DNA of 64,000 nt. Origin: Polytrichum commune. Lineage: Eukaryota > Streptophyta > Polytrichopsida > Polytrichales > Polytrichaceae. Below the pieces are notes generated by a model. It was not told where the DNA came from and ran no database searches. It saw only the letters and a list, made by a program, of their open reading frames with translations. The stretch covers positions 11,040,501 to 11,104,500 of the forward strand of contig OX485808.1 in assembly GCA_950295325.1 (NCBI GenBank), in the 5' to 3' direction. This document shows, piece by piece, positions 1 through 13,804 of the stretch; position 1 is the stretch's first letter; the number at the start of each line of letters is the position of its first letter. Position numbers and translations under genes: made by a program.

Positions 1-650
1 GAGAGTTTTGCAAGCCTCCTCCCCAAATTTTAGAATCATATGTGAAAGTTGGAATCGCCAAAGCCTTGACTGGCTGGGATTCGAGTCCCCAACACCTGAC
101 TTTGCCTACAACTTCTTTCCTTAAAAGTGCCCATCAAGACTTTCATACTTGCCATTCTTCACTTTTTACTCGATGGCTCAAAGCAACCACGTGAAGAGAA
201 ATCAACCCCAAAGTACTTATAGTCGTGGGTTATCCCAATTCAATCCTTGTTTAGGTAAAATGCCTCTTGGTTGAATTTCCTTCTGTTGCAGCCAAGGATC
301 ATGATTTTGGTTTTAGATAAATTGACTCATGTGATGAGAACTCATGCCTAGGGTTGAGAGTTATGTTTATAGATGGATGTGGTGGGAGAAATTTGGCATT
401 ACCATACGGGATGCCATCCACTCATAATGCATCAAACTAAGTTATGCATGAGTACAGGTGGTATATTTTGAGCAGCTTTGCAAACACACTGTCTGTTGCG
501 ATCCTTCATTGCGGTGTCACGTGTGGCTATGTCGTATAAAATGATTATTATGTATTAGGTCTTGTGTCTCCTTCGGTCACCTGTCTGTACTGGTATAAAA
601 GTTACTTTCATATGCCAGTGCATGAAAACTTTGTTAGTGTTATTAAGTTA
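1..650. other. Gene-free stretch
   Basis: AT-rich sequence with no long or protein-like reading frame, no splice-consistent exon chain and no inverted repeat that I can see. Confidence 0.5.
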
Positions 651-1210
651 GGGCTGCTTTACATCATGGACCATGAAGTCGGACCATGGAAGATGGCCTT
701 TTCCCATGGTCCGACTTCATGGTCCAGCTTTCATGGTTCGATTTCTTAAGAAAAACCAATTTACAAAGCTTTCTTGTCTCTCACTGGGTGTACACCGAAT
801 GTGGACTAAGAGGAATGACCATGCACCAAAACGTGAATGTGTTGATTTGTTTAATATATGTTCAAAAAGGGAATTTTTGAAAATAAAAACAAAATTCACG
901 TTTGATCGTTCTTTTGTCTTCTCTTGTCGTCATCTTCTTTTCCCCGAAAATTATTTCACTCAAAACATATCATAAAAAATATTTCTCTGCCATGGGCCCT
1001 TGCCTTTTTTCTACCAAAGCACCTTTCTACCAAACCCGTTGGACATGTCAGTGGATAATGTAGGCCTTAAAATATGTCTTTGGGGGATCTCGAACTCCAT
1101 GGCCACTCTGACTTTTTTCCTTGGCGTAAACCGGAGTGGTCCCATGATGAGTTCAACAACCAATCATAGATTTTACAAGGCCTTGGGACGACTTCATGGT
1201 CCAATGTCCC
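651..1210. mobile_element. PIF/Harbinger (Tourist)-like element A
   Basis: A 560-bp segment flanked by the trinucleotide TTA at 648-650 and 1211-1213. That matches the TWA target-site duplication typical of PIF/Harbinger elements. The left end starts GGGCTGCTTTACATCATGG. The right end, read in reverse, starts GGGACATTGGACCATGAAG. Both share the core GGACCATGAAGTCG, which also occurs at the ends of the element at 26020-27772. Just inside the left end is a hairpin with two perfect 22-bp arms (668-689 and 704-725). No transposase frame is visible, so it is non-autonomous. The right tip is shorter than the left, so this boundary is less certain than the left one. Confidence 0.6.
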
Positions 1211-1265
1211 TTAAATTCACTTAATGATAAGATTAAGTGAATCATGGACCATGAAGTCGTCCCAA
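1183..1265. repeat. Foldback at right edge of element A
   Basis: The left arm (1183-1226) carries GGGACGACTTCATGGTCC followed by ATTCACTTAAT. The right arm (1232-1265) carries their reverse complements, ATTAAGTGAAT and GGACCATGAAGTCGTCCC. The outer half duplicates the Harbinger-like tip sequence, so this may be two element ends joined head to head. It offers an alternative reading of the element A boundary. Confidence 0.65.
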
Positions 1266-3554
1266 GTGAATCCTAATGGAAGAGTTTACACAAACATCAC
1301 GAATCCCTAGCCAAATTCTCTACACAACATACTCTTAGCTTATTCTCAAGGCCTTTCCACGGTACCGATGACAAAAGGCTGTAAAGCATAACTATGGTAG
1401 ATGGGTCGTAAGTGGTTATTTGTTCTAACTAGCCCAATTCGTACTAAGGAGTTCAATTTTCACTAGCGAAAGTTCCATAGGTTGTTCGGACATTATAGAA
1501 CATAAAAGACTTCGCATGGTAAGAAACTTACATCCTCATCAAATAGTTATAGCACGCCGTAACTCCAAATAGTAACACGCACCAAGGTTGAGGCATCTAT
1601 TACCGATAAAATAAGAGAATTTTGCACCTATTTAGGAGGACTGATAGCAGGGAATTATTTTTCTTGTGAAGAGAATGCACAAAAATCCTTCTTTTTTTTC
1701 GCGAATATGGAAACTGCCACAAATTTCGAAGCAGTAAAGTTAGGGGTAACACATAGTCGATCTATAGGTTCACCCATCCCCACTCATCTATATGCTAATG
1801 CTTGGCTACGATAGTCGTCAGAATTGTTACGAAGGTACCCAATCACAAGCCGCCAGCACATAAACCTGAACTCTGTTCGCTTAAAAAACATTGTAGATCT
1901 CATCCATGTCGGCATAACATGACCCTTGTGACCAGTTAAATGGACCGAACCGACTTTGGACTCCTAGCCTCCACCTTAATTGGGATGATGAGCATAGTGT
2001 ACTACACGAAAGGACTAAAAGCCTCAAGTTATTGGCAAGTTTGTGTCAGTTTCAGATAGATAGATAGACAGATAGAAAGATAGTCCTGGTGGTGGTACTA
2101 GTGCTAGAATGTGCAGGTGCAAGTTACAAGTGGCTTTGGACGGATGGGGATCGAGTCGGGTACTTTGAGCCCATTATTAATAAATTGGCCTTCATGATGG
2201 ATGGAGGACGTGAAATGGGGTCGAAGGCAACCCTTTCACTCGGTCTCCAAGCCCCCGTAAGAAGGTTCCTTTTACATCCCACCATGATTCAATAACCGTA
2301 CATAGTATATATATATATCTCGGCGTTGATTATAGTAGTATTTGGGGGTTCGTAGGAGTTTGACTTTTTTTGGGTCGTAAGAAAACCTCACTTTTGTGTA
2401 GGAGATGTGAGAATTTGGCGGACTATATGATCTATCATCGAAATCTTATATTGAAAATGAATAGATCATTTGAGAACGATTTGCTTAAACCGTCTTGGGA
2501 CTACGGTGTTATGAGGTTAAGTAACAATTAGTTGAGTGAGACAAATAGAATTTGGTGACAGTGAATATGATGTTTTAATGTATAGCTGCTAAAGCATGAT
2601 GATATGTGAGAAATTACCAACGGTTGTTGATCCGCTACTTCAAGAAACTAGGGTTTGAGTAAATATGGACAAAAGGCTTGTCTAGTTCACTAATGCATAT
2701 GAATTCTATTTTATTCTTTGCGTAGTTGAGGCGTGCACATTGCAGAACAAAGTATTTCGAATGTGATGTGATGAAAACCCCCAATTATGCGTATTTTAAG
2801 AAGGCAATATGGTCAAATATTTCCAAGCTAGACGTGTATTTTTTTTTTCATCCACAAATGACACGGTGTGCATGCAACCAACATGTGATACAACAAGAGA
2901 TGCCTTCCACATTTAGGATTGGTTATTGTCATTTCTATCAAAGGGCCTGGCCGATAGAACTACACATATGAAATTTCATTATATACAGAACTCGTACATA
3001 AGTCTAGAATTACTTAGAACATGGTTAAGACTTCCTACAAGTCAAGCATAACTATGAAAATTATTTGCTCACACTCCATGTTCATTACACAAAAATGAGC
3101 AACTAAACTTCGTCATCGATATTCTACACACCAAACCAATGTAATGATCACGTGAAGATCAAATACACACTCACACTAACACAAAATAGTTAACTAGCCC
3201 TAAATGCTTTTGGAGCACGATTTAGACCTTTTGTACATATGATGTTTTGGAAATTGTATAGCATTCTTATACATTGCGATGCGACCTTTTGGTAGGTAGC
3301 TTGGTGTCTTGGATAAGTACCATTTCCTACTCCACATAAAATAACTTGGAGAATATTTGCTGAATATCAGCTAGTATAAAATAACAATTCACACAATCAA
3401 TGTGATACTGCCAAAAGCGTTGAGGGGTTAAGCCAGGTAATCGGACTTCACCCCCATGTTTCACCAAAATTAAGTAGCCATTAAATGCCTCATGTACCTA
3501 GTCCTTAACAACCGAAAACTAGGTAATAAACAAAAACGTTTAGAGAGACATTTT
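1266..3554. other. Gene-free AT-rich stretch
   Basis: No coding region supported. It contains a GATA-type microsatellite at about 2054-2084. Short open frames here lack codon structure, splice sites or recognisable motifs. Confidence 0.5.
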
Positions 3555-3765
3555 GGGGCATGATCAGTCAAAGTCTTAATGTTTCTAAGTCCAACCGGTT
3601 ATGTGTTGTGATCTTTTGGTTTTTCTTTATTAATTTGAGGTATTTTCCATAGATTTCTCTGAAATAATCCGTAAGTTTTTTGGAAGTTTTGAAATTGAGT
3701 TGGTTATTCCTCAAACTCAACAAATTCATTTGTAACTAGTGGTCAGTTCTCCCCGTTCATTGATA
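3555..3765 (+). repeat. Dispersed repeat family R1, copy 1
   Basis: About 210 bp alike to sequences at 28296-28380 plus 29170-29285, at 29475-29688, and in part at 61443-61517. Shared landmarks in order are AAGTCCAACCGGTTA, a T-rich centre, TCAAACTCAAC, TTCATCTGTAACTAGTGGTC (or a close variant) and a CCCGTTCATTG-like end. All copies lie in the same orientation. No coding capacity and no terminal inverted repeats are seen, so the element class is unknown. Confidence 0.7.
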
Positions 3766-6700
3766 AACAACCCCCTAGTGGAACCACCCTAGTGCTACCC
3801 CCTGCCTCCCATTTGACCTTAGATGTCATCGTATGATAATCATATGATGACCACCTTCTGGAAAGAAGGAAATACCCTTACCTTGACAATTGGGGAAAAT
3901 GATTAGTGTGAGAAAGAACGGTTACCCGTTCACATCAGGATTAAGGCCCGATGTTAGTTTTATTTTAATTTATGTTGTGCGACATCAAGTAACATATGCG
4001 GGCAATTTGAAATTCATCTTTCTTAAATCTAAAAATCCGAACCTTGAAGCACCTTACGGTATTGCTTTCTTGGCAAGCCAAAAACCGTGGCACCTCTCAA
4101 CTACCACCATCCTACCTATCAAATGTACTCGAAAAACAACAACATAAAAGAACATAAAAGTTATGACTACTTCCAACAATGGAAATGAAGCATGAATCGA
4201 CCTGTGAGAAGACAATCATAAAACTCCCAACACAATTTCCATCATTAGTCTTGAATGCATGAACTAATTATGGCCATTCTAGAAATGACAAAGAATATCA
4301 CTTTGGGGACCACATACAAATATATTTACATATTCTACCAGTAATTACACACATTTAATGTTCTATGGTTCCAATGATTCAATGTCTCAATGTTCTAGAG
4401 TTGAGCAAATACTCAAGGGACTTTGATTTTTCTTTGAACTTCAAAATGCTTAAAAACATACCATTTGTGTGAGATCGACAAGTGCTTTTGAAGACACGTA
4501 AGAATCATGGAAGTGGCAGAAATTGGAAGGGAGGGAAGGGATGAGTCAATCACAAAGATTAAATAGACACACAACCGAAATAACGGATGTGTGCGTAGTT
4601 GAAAATGTAATCTTTATTATTTTAGTATTGCAACTTATGGACATGCTTGGAATAAAGCAAAAATGAGGCTACAAACCAAGTGCATGTTGCCTAGTTATAA
4701 GATACCGATACTTTGATCATAATTTGTATGGCTTTCCTTGGAAGGCCTTGTCACCTTAAGGGCACTCGAGATTCTTCAAGACCTTCTCCAATCCGGGTCA
4801 CAATTGTGTTTCATGGTAAGATCTCGAGTTCGAATTTATCAATGGAAGTGCTATCACATGTGGTGGAAGTTGCAAACAGGTTGGGTTGACAATTCGAACT
4901 CACGACTCTTAAGTATGCTTGTAATTGGATGCTCTTGGGCATCTTCCTTGAACCTTGACAAGCCCAAAATTTTGTTTTTGTTCTTTGGTTTGTGTTTTTG
5001 TTTTCTGTTGCCGTGCATAAAGCCCATCCGAAAAGGGATAATAACATGCAAGTAAGAAGGCTCTTCACTCATGCAACTTGCTTCTTCAAAAGCCAATCAA
5101 TCTATTTACGACTATCTATTTATCAGTCTTATGTATCTCTCAGTTTATCTATGACTATTTATCTATCTATCTACTATCAAATTTTGACATGTAAATGGGT
5201 TCTTGAATGTTGTGAATAAAATCTTGACATCCTCAAATGATAAAGAGTTTCATTTGCATGGAGGGGTCGAGAATGTTGTCATTAGAGAATAATTGGTTGA
5301 AGTTTTATGGTGTTAACCCTTCTAAAGATCCATGTATATCTAGGCTTCCACTCCTATGTGGACTACTTGTTGTGAAGTTTGGATTGTGTAACAATGATCC
5401 TCCCTCTCCTTAAATAGCTTCCTTAAGCATATGTAGGACGTTCTCTTTCTATATTGCCTTCAAGAATGAATCCCAAGAATCAAGGTCCTTATTACATTTG
5501 AAAATGCCAAGCATTGTCAATTGGCAAACCCTTATTGGTTGAAACCTCATTGTTACCTATCTCTAGACAAGCCTTCTTGCATCTACCAAGATTTTTACCC
5601 AAAAAGAATGTCACCGAGTGTATACTCTCCAATATGCTTATCTAGGGTGAACACCCACTACACCACTTAAGAATGCCATGTAAGAACGATATATGAATTG
5701 CACTAATGAATACGACAAAGGTTGGAACAATTTGTCATCGGATCCTTTAAGATTAGAGGTATGTATGTCTCCATTGAAACCAAGAAGGATTATTGCAATT
5801 AATGTACCCCTAATTAACACCCCCAATTTCATGTTGTTGTGAATCAATTGCTACCGTTGGATGATCTGCACGATGAGGAGTAGGTGGCTAGTTGACATCT
5901 CTTGGGACCTTAATGTAGCAAGCTCCACAAAGGTGAAAGTTCACACATGTATTGCACTACCACCCACATCTAGACATTGGTGTTTGACAACCATCGCATA
6001 TAATGCTTGGGGGCATTGGGTGACGCCCAACCTGCAATAAGCACATGAGGTAAGATTTATTCAAAAGTATAATATCAATCATGTGACTCAATATATCAAG
6101 TAGGTAATTGTGAGGTAATCACATTTGGTTCAACATTGTTTACTTAACAATGTTTTATATTTCAAACTTTGTTCAAGGCAAAGGTAATGATTTTTTGCCA
6201 TGCCATGGTCTCTAACAATTTAACCTCCCTCCCCCCCCCCCCTAAATCCCCTACAACTCAAGCTTAGATCAAGGTTTGTTGATACTTTTTAAAGCCCATT
6301 GTAAATCCAACTATCCTACATACATGATAAACCCCACAACGCTCCAAACATATTGCATTCTCACTTGTTAATTCCAACCTAGCTTGGGTCCCATTACAAA
6401 CCTGCGATGAGGGTGCCAAGTCCCCATGATGATATGATTAAAATGCCACCTTTGGATTGCCCTCATTGCTCGTTGAATTCCACATTGTTGTGATAACCAA
6501 ATAAATTTGATGTTAAAAAACTACAAGCATATGAGTCCTAGACTATTATCCACCGTCACTAGAACCTTGTCTTATGTCACTCAAAATTTTATAAATCTTA
6601 CCATAATAAAAGATTTGCATTGTTCTTTCACCAACGTATAACGATTACTTAGCACTCATATGCTTGTACTGAAAAGTTTCAACCTACATAGTTAGCCTTA

Positions 6701-7115
6701 GCTAAGAGAGTAGAATTCAGACTTAAAATGGTAGATTGAATCGCATCGTCTAGCTCATCAGTCGGGTATATATATGAAGCTGCTGAAAGAGTCACAAAAG
6801 AGTGAGGCACCACCACAAGTACCATTTGCATCAACAAACATGGAGACTCCTACGACCCGGGTGAAAGCTTGCACAACATTCAGCAAAACAGATGAAGAAA
6901 CATTTGTGTGTAAAAACAAATAATTTTGTTGTATAATGCGGCCATATTCATCAAATCTGTGCGATCCTGCCCCTTGTGCAAAACCGATATGATCCTCTTG
7001 CATGACTGTGATTGTGATTGCCTATTCAGCATATTTCGATCGCACGAATTTCAATTGTCCAATGTCTCCAACCTCTCGACAAGAGGGTGTGTGATCTACT
7101 TAGTGTGCGTACTGT
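3766..7115. other. Gene-free stretch with microsatellites
   Basis: No supported gene. It holds an ATCT-type simple repeat near 5110-5175 and a C homopolymer near 6231-6242. Open frames are short and look random. Confidence 0.5.
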
Positions 7116-7523
7116 AAGGTAGGGGTGGCAATTTCCGTCCAAATTTCAGATGTGTCTAATTGGGATGCTGAAACTATTTTTTAAAAATTTTGAGTGCACC
7201 GCAAAGCTGGTGCAAGAGCAACTATGAAAAAATCAAAATTTTCCAGCATGTTTATCATTTCCTACAAATTTTTAAAGGAAACCTTGTAGAGTGACCAACA
7301 CTCGCACATAGGGTACGTGGTATATCCACAGGGTGGATTTCTAAAACCGACTGCTGGCAGCATTAAACCCACCGTTGGCAGCCAATGAAATGTTGGCAGC
7401 GTTGTGAACGGTAAAAGCACCTTGATAGGTGCTTTTGTAAACCCATGTAAAAGCACCTAGATAGGTGCTTCCGACATAGGGGTCGACTTTAGGACCCGCA
7501 CGGAAATTGCCACCCCTACCTTA
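7116..7523. mobile_element. Inverted-repeat MITE-like element
   Basis: About 408 bp bounded by near-perfect inverted repeats. AGGTAGGGGTGGCAATTTCC at the left is matched by its reverse complement at the right, ending GCCACCCCTACCTTA. Inside, near 7420-7470, a second palindrome repeats AAAGCACCTNGATAGGTGCTT. The tip TAGGGGTGGCAA resembles the ends of plant hAT-type elements, but no clean 8-bp duplication is visible. The flanking TA on both sides would also fit a TA-duplicating element. No transposase is encoded. Confidence 0.6.
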
Positions 7524-8665
7524 GGTAGACTTGATCACGAAAATTTGCATTCTTCAAGTTGACAAGTGGCTAAGTGTAGACCTCCTCACAATTCGTGCAT
7601 CAATATAACATGTTCCATTAACATACCAACCTTGTAAATGAGTATCATCCCACCAACTCTAGTCATGTGCTAAGATCATGTTAACAACAACTTCAAGGTC
7701 TTCTATCCTTGGATTTACAATTGTCTCCGTACATAACTCCAATGGCACTTTGCTTTGTTGAGATCTTGTGTGACATCCCGTTTTCAACGCTGCTCAACGT
7801 ATGATCGTAGTAGCTGACTCAACTGGGAACTTAGTCTTTCTTGATGCATACCACACAAAGATCGAGAACTTGTTTAAGATGCAAGCAACATAGAGACTGG
7901 GTTTTATATGTATGCAAGTGGGCAAGTTGGTTAAAAGGTGAGCAGGGTAGCTTATCCAAGAAGTGATCCAAATTTTATTGGGGCTAACATTAACATGCTA
8001 AAGGAGTGGGGCCAGGTTATAAAATTTGGCTTTCTAACTTTTCATACTACTAGATAGGTTCAGTGGACCAAGCTAGCCTTCCATAGGTTGAGCTAGAGTT
8101 TACGGTGACTGATCCCATGGGTCGAACCATATTTTAGGTTCTAAAATTTTTCAAAGGCTTTTGGATGGGAAGAGAAGGTCCAAAAAGTTTTCCCCCATGT
8201 TTCAAAATTAGGCTCCTTCGAACTAAGAGCTCTTAGTAAAACGTCCTTCAAAGAGGCACTAAACTCTTGTTTGGTGCCTCTTTGACAAACTTTGTGGACA
8301 ACTTTATAAATGTCTACCAACATCTTGTTCATGACCAAGACTACGCAAAATCTACTTTTGAACTTCTCTTCATTTAGTTGAGTTGGTATGATGCCCAAGT
8401 GTGATTAAAATGCCCCATTTGATTTCTGAAACTCCCTTGAGTTGGACAACACAAATCATTTGGATGTCATATGCACTTTTTGCTCAAAACACAACAAACT
8501 TGCCTCCGTTCACGAAGTTTTTGGTCCACTTTACCACATGTTTCCGTATTGTCCAAAGTTCCTTGTCAAACTATTTTCAAATTAACAAAGGGAACGCTTA
8601 GTACAATTAAGATAATTAGCATAATGGCATCATCCTTAAGAAGGTAATTTGATATATGGAGAGTC
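7524..8665. other. Gene-free stretch
   Basis: Lies downstream (in minus-strand sense) of the decayed LRR exon. No homologous coding segment is recognised. Confidence 0.45.
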
Positions 8666-10412
8666 TCATACCTGTGACCAATTGTTGCTATACTTCAAGC
8701 AAATGCCACTTCCACTCGCAAAACCTCTCCTCATGGGCTTGCTGAAGAGCATGTGCCTTCTCATTTCCACCACCTTCTTGCAACGACTTACATCGATCTC
8801 CTCGAGTGATCACAAACATTCGAGCCTAAGCACGGAAACCAAGCTTGTGCAGTTGCACAGCGTCCAATTAATCAAAGCTGTGAGATTTTTCACATCCAAA
8901 ACCTCCATCAACTTTGGGCAGTCACCAACATCAAGCTCTTGAAGGGGCACAGGCAAGTGCGTGGACATGGACCAGATTTAGGCTTAGTTGCATGTTCAAG
9001 TATGTCAAGCTTGTCGATTCCTTGAAGCAGTTGGGAAGCTTGCTCATCTTGCTCATTTGCATGTGGAGGGTCCATAGTTTCTTCAAAAGTCCAAAGCTGG
9101 GAGGGAAAACCTTGTCTTCAATAGGACATTGCTCGAGATCGACTTCCACCAGATTTGACAACTGCGCAAAATTGCTGGACAGCTCCCTCGAATTTAAGCA
9201 TTCTTGCAACCTGACGACCATCAAATGGTGGAGTTCGCCAGAAATTTCTGGAGGCTCAGTAAGGGAGTTGCAATTTAGGAGCAAAAGCTCCACAAGGTGG
9301 TTTAGGTCTCCAAAATTATCAGGCAGTTCTTCAACCGCCGTGCTTTTCATGTCCAACACCCTGAGCTCCGCAAGACCTTTCATGGAATTTGGGTAGCCAT
9401 TTTAAGAGATTTGCAACCGTGCAAACCTAAGTGCTCCAAATGGGATGATTCTAAAAACGAATCTGGTAGAGATGAAAGATTTGCGGTGCCTCCGGCTGAG
9501 AACAAACCCAATTCTTTCAGGTTCCCAAAGTCCACAGGTAATTGGGCTGTGTTGCTGCACTTCCACATCGAGATCGTGTTGAGGTTGCTTGTCAGATGAA
9601 CCATTTCTTCAGGAATGTTTTCAAGGTTGTCACAGCCATTTACGTTCAATTCCTGGAGTTCACTCAGCTGGCCCAGAGAAGCTGGTGAACTCTTCAAACT
9701 CTTGCATCCTTGGCTATCTAATGTCCTTAACTTTGTTGACAGCTTGATATTCTCCGGAATTTCAAGCCAACATTCAAAAGGAAGGAAGTACTCTTCCCCT
9801 GAAGCTTGGTAAAACATGATCAAGGAAAGGGAGAACGGGCTCCCATTGACGTCGGTGACCACCAAACACTGATGTTTTTTCTTTTTTTTAAAACAATTTT
9901 ATTCTTTGGAATTCATCCAGCGCAGTGCAATTTTGAAGGACTATAGCTAGAAAGTCTTAGCAGCTTTGGAACCTACATTTTGGGCATATCCACCATATGT
10001 AGAAATTAGGGGTTATCATTCACTCCCTCCGAAACATTAATATCTCCACTTGAGAATTTGTAGTTCCCAAACACTGGCATAACAACACGTGCCAGAACTT
10101 ATGTCAGGTTTTGTTTGGACATTTACTTGAGTTTCATCATCCTCTGACCAAAGTCAAGCTAATTTACTGCAATTGGAGCAGTCCAACATTGTCAAGTGTG
10201 GAAATTTCAAACCCAAAGGCACATGAGTGAGAACTTGGGACCTCCACTTCAGCCATCAAAGTTTCTTTGGAACAGTTTAATAAATCTCCCTCTAAGTGAC
10301 CACCCTCCAATTGCATCATGTGCAACTCGCTTATCTTTTTAAACATAGAAGCTTCATAAGTAGCCTCATTGTCTAGGTCAACCATTGAAATGTCCTTGAT
10401 TACCTTCATCCC
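8666..10412 (-). pseudogene. NBS-LRR resistance gene, LRR exon, decayed
   Basis: The minus strand reads as the LRR half of a plant NBS-LRR immune receptor, but only across several frames. It begins after a good acceptor (tgtcag at 10413-10418) with GMKVIKDISMVDLD, then FKKISELHMMQLEGGHLEGD, the usual join between the NB-ARC and LRR parts. A one-base slip near 10255 moves the frame to WLKWRSQVLTHVPLGLKFPH, which ends in a TGA. Typical LRR units follow at 9865-9380 (CKSLKSSPASLGQLSELQEL) and, after another frame change at about 9383, LRVLDMKSTAVEELPDNFGD. A further shift near 8945 leads to VPLQELDVGDCPKLMEV, with an in-frame stop before SLEEIDVSRCKKVVEMRRH. No TIR, P-loop or NB-ARC sequence is seen upstream. 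I take it as a truncated pseudogene; sequencing error or hidden introns are less likely given at least three shifts and two stops. Confidence 0.85.
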
Positions 10413-12857
10413 CTGACATGGCAACCAAAAACAAAACAAAAAAATCGATGATATCGTTTAAATACAAACCACATAAACCATAATGTATATCTACAGAGGA
10501 CCAACTTGAACTCTAAGTATTTCAACTAATTGGATCACTCGGTTTCATTTTATATGACCCAAGGGCTTATACTAGGAATTAGGCATGAACATGGACTCAT
10601 CATGTGTGGCGTCCTGGGTGGCAAAAATATTTTCTAAATCTTTGGGCCAACTTGAAAAAAAATGAGACTAGATTTTCCATGCCTTGAACCCTCAACATGG
10701 GCCAAGTTGGGCTCATCCATTGGATAATGAACATCTCTATCATTGATTGATGAAAGATAAATTCTCTTCACTCCCCTCCTCTCCGCATTAGCTTCCTCTC
10801 CTCACCTATATCTCTTCTTTCTCCGCAACATGGAATTTACATATTCTAACTTAGTGAAAGATGATGATCAAACTCACTCTCCGCGTGATTTTTTTGTTCA
10901 CACATCAAAAGCCATGGCTGGTGCTTTCAATTATTAAAGAGGATTTTAGAAGTAGATTTTTAAAAATAATGTTAAATTACATAGGACGCACACAAATCCA
11001 CACATATACATGTAAAAATAAGGAAATATTTTGTGCATCATCAAACCTATGTAATCCTTAGTAGACAAAATCAAAAGGCAAACAAGCAGGTAGTTGTCAT
11101 TCTTTAATTCTCATCACTCTCATTCTTGCAAAACTCTTCCCTCTCTAAATTGTGCATGAAGAGGAAACATATTGATTAGTCGTCAAAATGTTGTGCATAC
11201 ATAATGAAGCAAAGATAGGGACTACAAGGTTTTAGATGTTGTTATTGAAAATAGAAGTCCGCGTGTTGTGCTTACTTGTTAGTAGAAATGAGGCTTCCAA
11301 ACTTACATGTATGTCTTGTGAATTTGACTTGAGTGTGGGTGCCAAGTGTTATTAACTTAGAGAATGATGTGAATGATATGCTCCGAGTTCCTCACAAAAA
11401 CCATAAGAATTTGTGTTTTGGGTCTATTGAGATTGTGGAAGAAAGTACATGATAACATTGTTTCTTTGACTTGGAGCGACCAAGAGGATTTAGTGACTAT
11501 TTCATTTCACTTATCCTTGGTTTGTTTCTTCACATGTTGTGGTAGAAGAGTTATGGGTGCATGAGCAAAATTAGCTTGACATTACACATTTCGATGAGTT
11601 ATTTGCGTAGCGTTGATAATTTCAATTTCACCCTTTTATAACACCTGCCATGTAGTGGGTGAAAACGTAGTGAAGCCCTCCACAACCCAGAAATGGTTCA
11701 CCAAAATTAGATTCAGAGACCCCAACTCAATCTAGTGGGACCCAATTGGGATTAATTAACCACAATTTTATAGGAGCACCTGCCATGGTAGATGTTATGA
11801 ACCGAAATTCTCAAGAACATGGGGACCTAAAATCAAGCCTCATAACTTACATGCGACAAGGTTGGACTTGGAAAAAGTTGATAAACAAGAGCTAGATTGA
11901 GGGCTTAATGACAGGGAATCAACCGGGCCTTCCAACCAACCTTAGATCCCATATAAAGTGGGCTTAATTCAAGGTTTTTGGTGCCAATTTTGAGATCAAA
12001 TTTATTTGCAGTGAAAATCTTCATGCTATAATACTTCATTATCATGTTTCCACCCTCCCAATGGATGAGTTAGGGTGAGTTTTCATGTAGACCGCTCACC
12101 CACAAGATTCTAGTGTGAATAAGAACAAACCCACCCAAATGTAGAGGAATTTGGAGGGGTAGGAATAGTATGTGCCAACTAGCTACTCCCGTCTTCTCAA
12201 ATCTAGGCCCACCTACTAACCTCCTTCTCCCAGTTACCAAGGATAGAGAACTAGACCAACATCGATTCTCTCGAGTCTTCAACCGGTCTAAATCCTTCGG
12301 TGACCGACACTTGTAAGTTAAAAGATTCTTTAGTGGGTGCATGGAAGTCTAGCAGCTCATTCCACAACCCTCCATATTCTAACAAATCGCCAAAATGTGA
12401 TAGAATGACGGGTTTTGCTTAATACAAGCGAACACCTCCGACCCATTATTATCTAGAATCTAGTAGTCAAGTGGCCTACACCAAAACTCACCCTTACCTA
12501 GACATCACAATTAACCTAAAGCCATAAAAATGGCTCGGGCTTTATGATGTCCACAGAAACTCATTTATCATGGATGAAAGGACTTAGTTAAGGAAAAAAG
12601 GCATCCATTGTACTTACCTCATCTTCACACAACATGGTATTCACTTTGTCTTTTTTCCAACAAACATTTAGGGATTTCTGGGCAACTTGGGTGAAGTTTA
12701 AATTGGAATTTCTAAAAATTTGCATTAAGTTGCTCTATTTTTTGCATTATTGTGGAGGAGAGGAATCATCACATACTCGTACTGTAGATCCAACATAAAG
12801 GCTTTACTCATATAAGGTTGTGTTTGATTCATCTCAAATGACTCAAGACGACACTAA
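10413..12857. other. Gene-free stretch upstream of LRR pseudogene
   Basis: The NB-ARC and TIR or coiled-coil exons expected upstream of the LRR exon were looked for on the minus strand and not recognised. No other gene is supported. Confidence 0.45.
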
Positions 12858-13241
12858 AGGCCGTTTCACACTATGGACGTCGAAGTCAAGAGGCTGTGGG
12901 ATTGAGTGGCCAAACCCAAAGGAGCATCCCACTTTGTTCCTTGCCCAAAACAACCCCTCCAATCTAACAGCCAAGATACTTGTCAATGATTGATTTTTTT
13001 ATGAAAAAAGACGAACGGCTTCTCAACCAAAGTTTGAGTTTCCATTCCCATCCGGCACAAACTTTCTTCAAGAGTCCATCGCCTTCTTCAAAAAGTAACC
13101 ATTTTAAATTGCGATGGTCTTTGAACTTTTGACCTTAGTCCACTAAAGGATCGAGAGGCCAAACTCTTGGTTTGTTTCTTGCAATATGATTAGTGGAAAT
13201 TAACAGTCTCTCGGCCTTTGACCATAGTGTGAAGCGGTCCT
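12858..13241. mobile_element. Inverted-repeat element, about 384 bp
   Basis: The left end has CGTTTCACACTATGG and the right end has its counterpart CCATAGTGTGAAGCGG. Inside, both ends also share a GGCC/AAAGGCC motif. No clear target-site duplication and no coding region. It is a MITE-like foldback of undetermined superfamily. Confidence 0.5.
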
Positions 13242-13804
13242 CATTCAAGGTCTTTGAAGCTAATCCTACCAAATCGACCAAGAAATAGCATTCACACGGA
13301 GTGGTGTCCAGCTTTCTAGCTTGCCATGCGATGGGCGAGGACAGCAGGTCCTATGTGGATGCCCTATTTTAAATCCTAAAATTCTCTCGGCTTTTGAGGT
13401 GGAGAGGAGTTTCAAAAGTTTCACCCAAATTTTTTAAATAAGCTCGAGAACACAACAAGTTCATAAGCTCATAACAGAAAGTTTTCTCGAAAAAGGATCA
13501 AACCCAAGGTACCTTTCGGTACGAGTCTACTGGTATGCAAAGAATTTAGAAGAAGAAAACGACAGTATGCAGAAATGGTAGTGGTAACACAAAAAGAGAC
13601 TCATGCAAGAGTCAGAAAGGGCAACTGATGGGGCAAAAAGGCATTGTGATCGCAAAATAGCGTCCATGTTTTACATTCACATTTGAACATTAAGAACAGT
13701 CGACACACATTTACAAATTGGTGTGCTTTGTTGAACCTTTCCTATACACAAGGTACCTCGCAGAATGCATCGTAAGATTAAGTGCAGCCCAAGAAGCTTC
13801 ACAT
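13242..13804. other. 3' flank of the COR413 gene
   Basis: Non-coding. The part next to the stop codon (about 13680-13804) should include the 3' untranslated region of the minus-strand gene. I do not see an unambiguous polyadenylation signal. Confidence 0.4.

Noticed and set aside
60-100. tRNA-like GATTCGAGTCC T-arm
   Set aside because: No anticodon or acceptor stem can be built around it. Other GTTCGAAT-like hits in the window failed in the same way.
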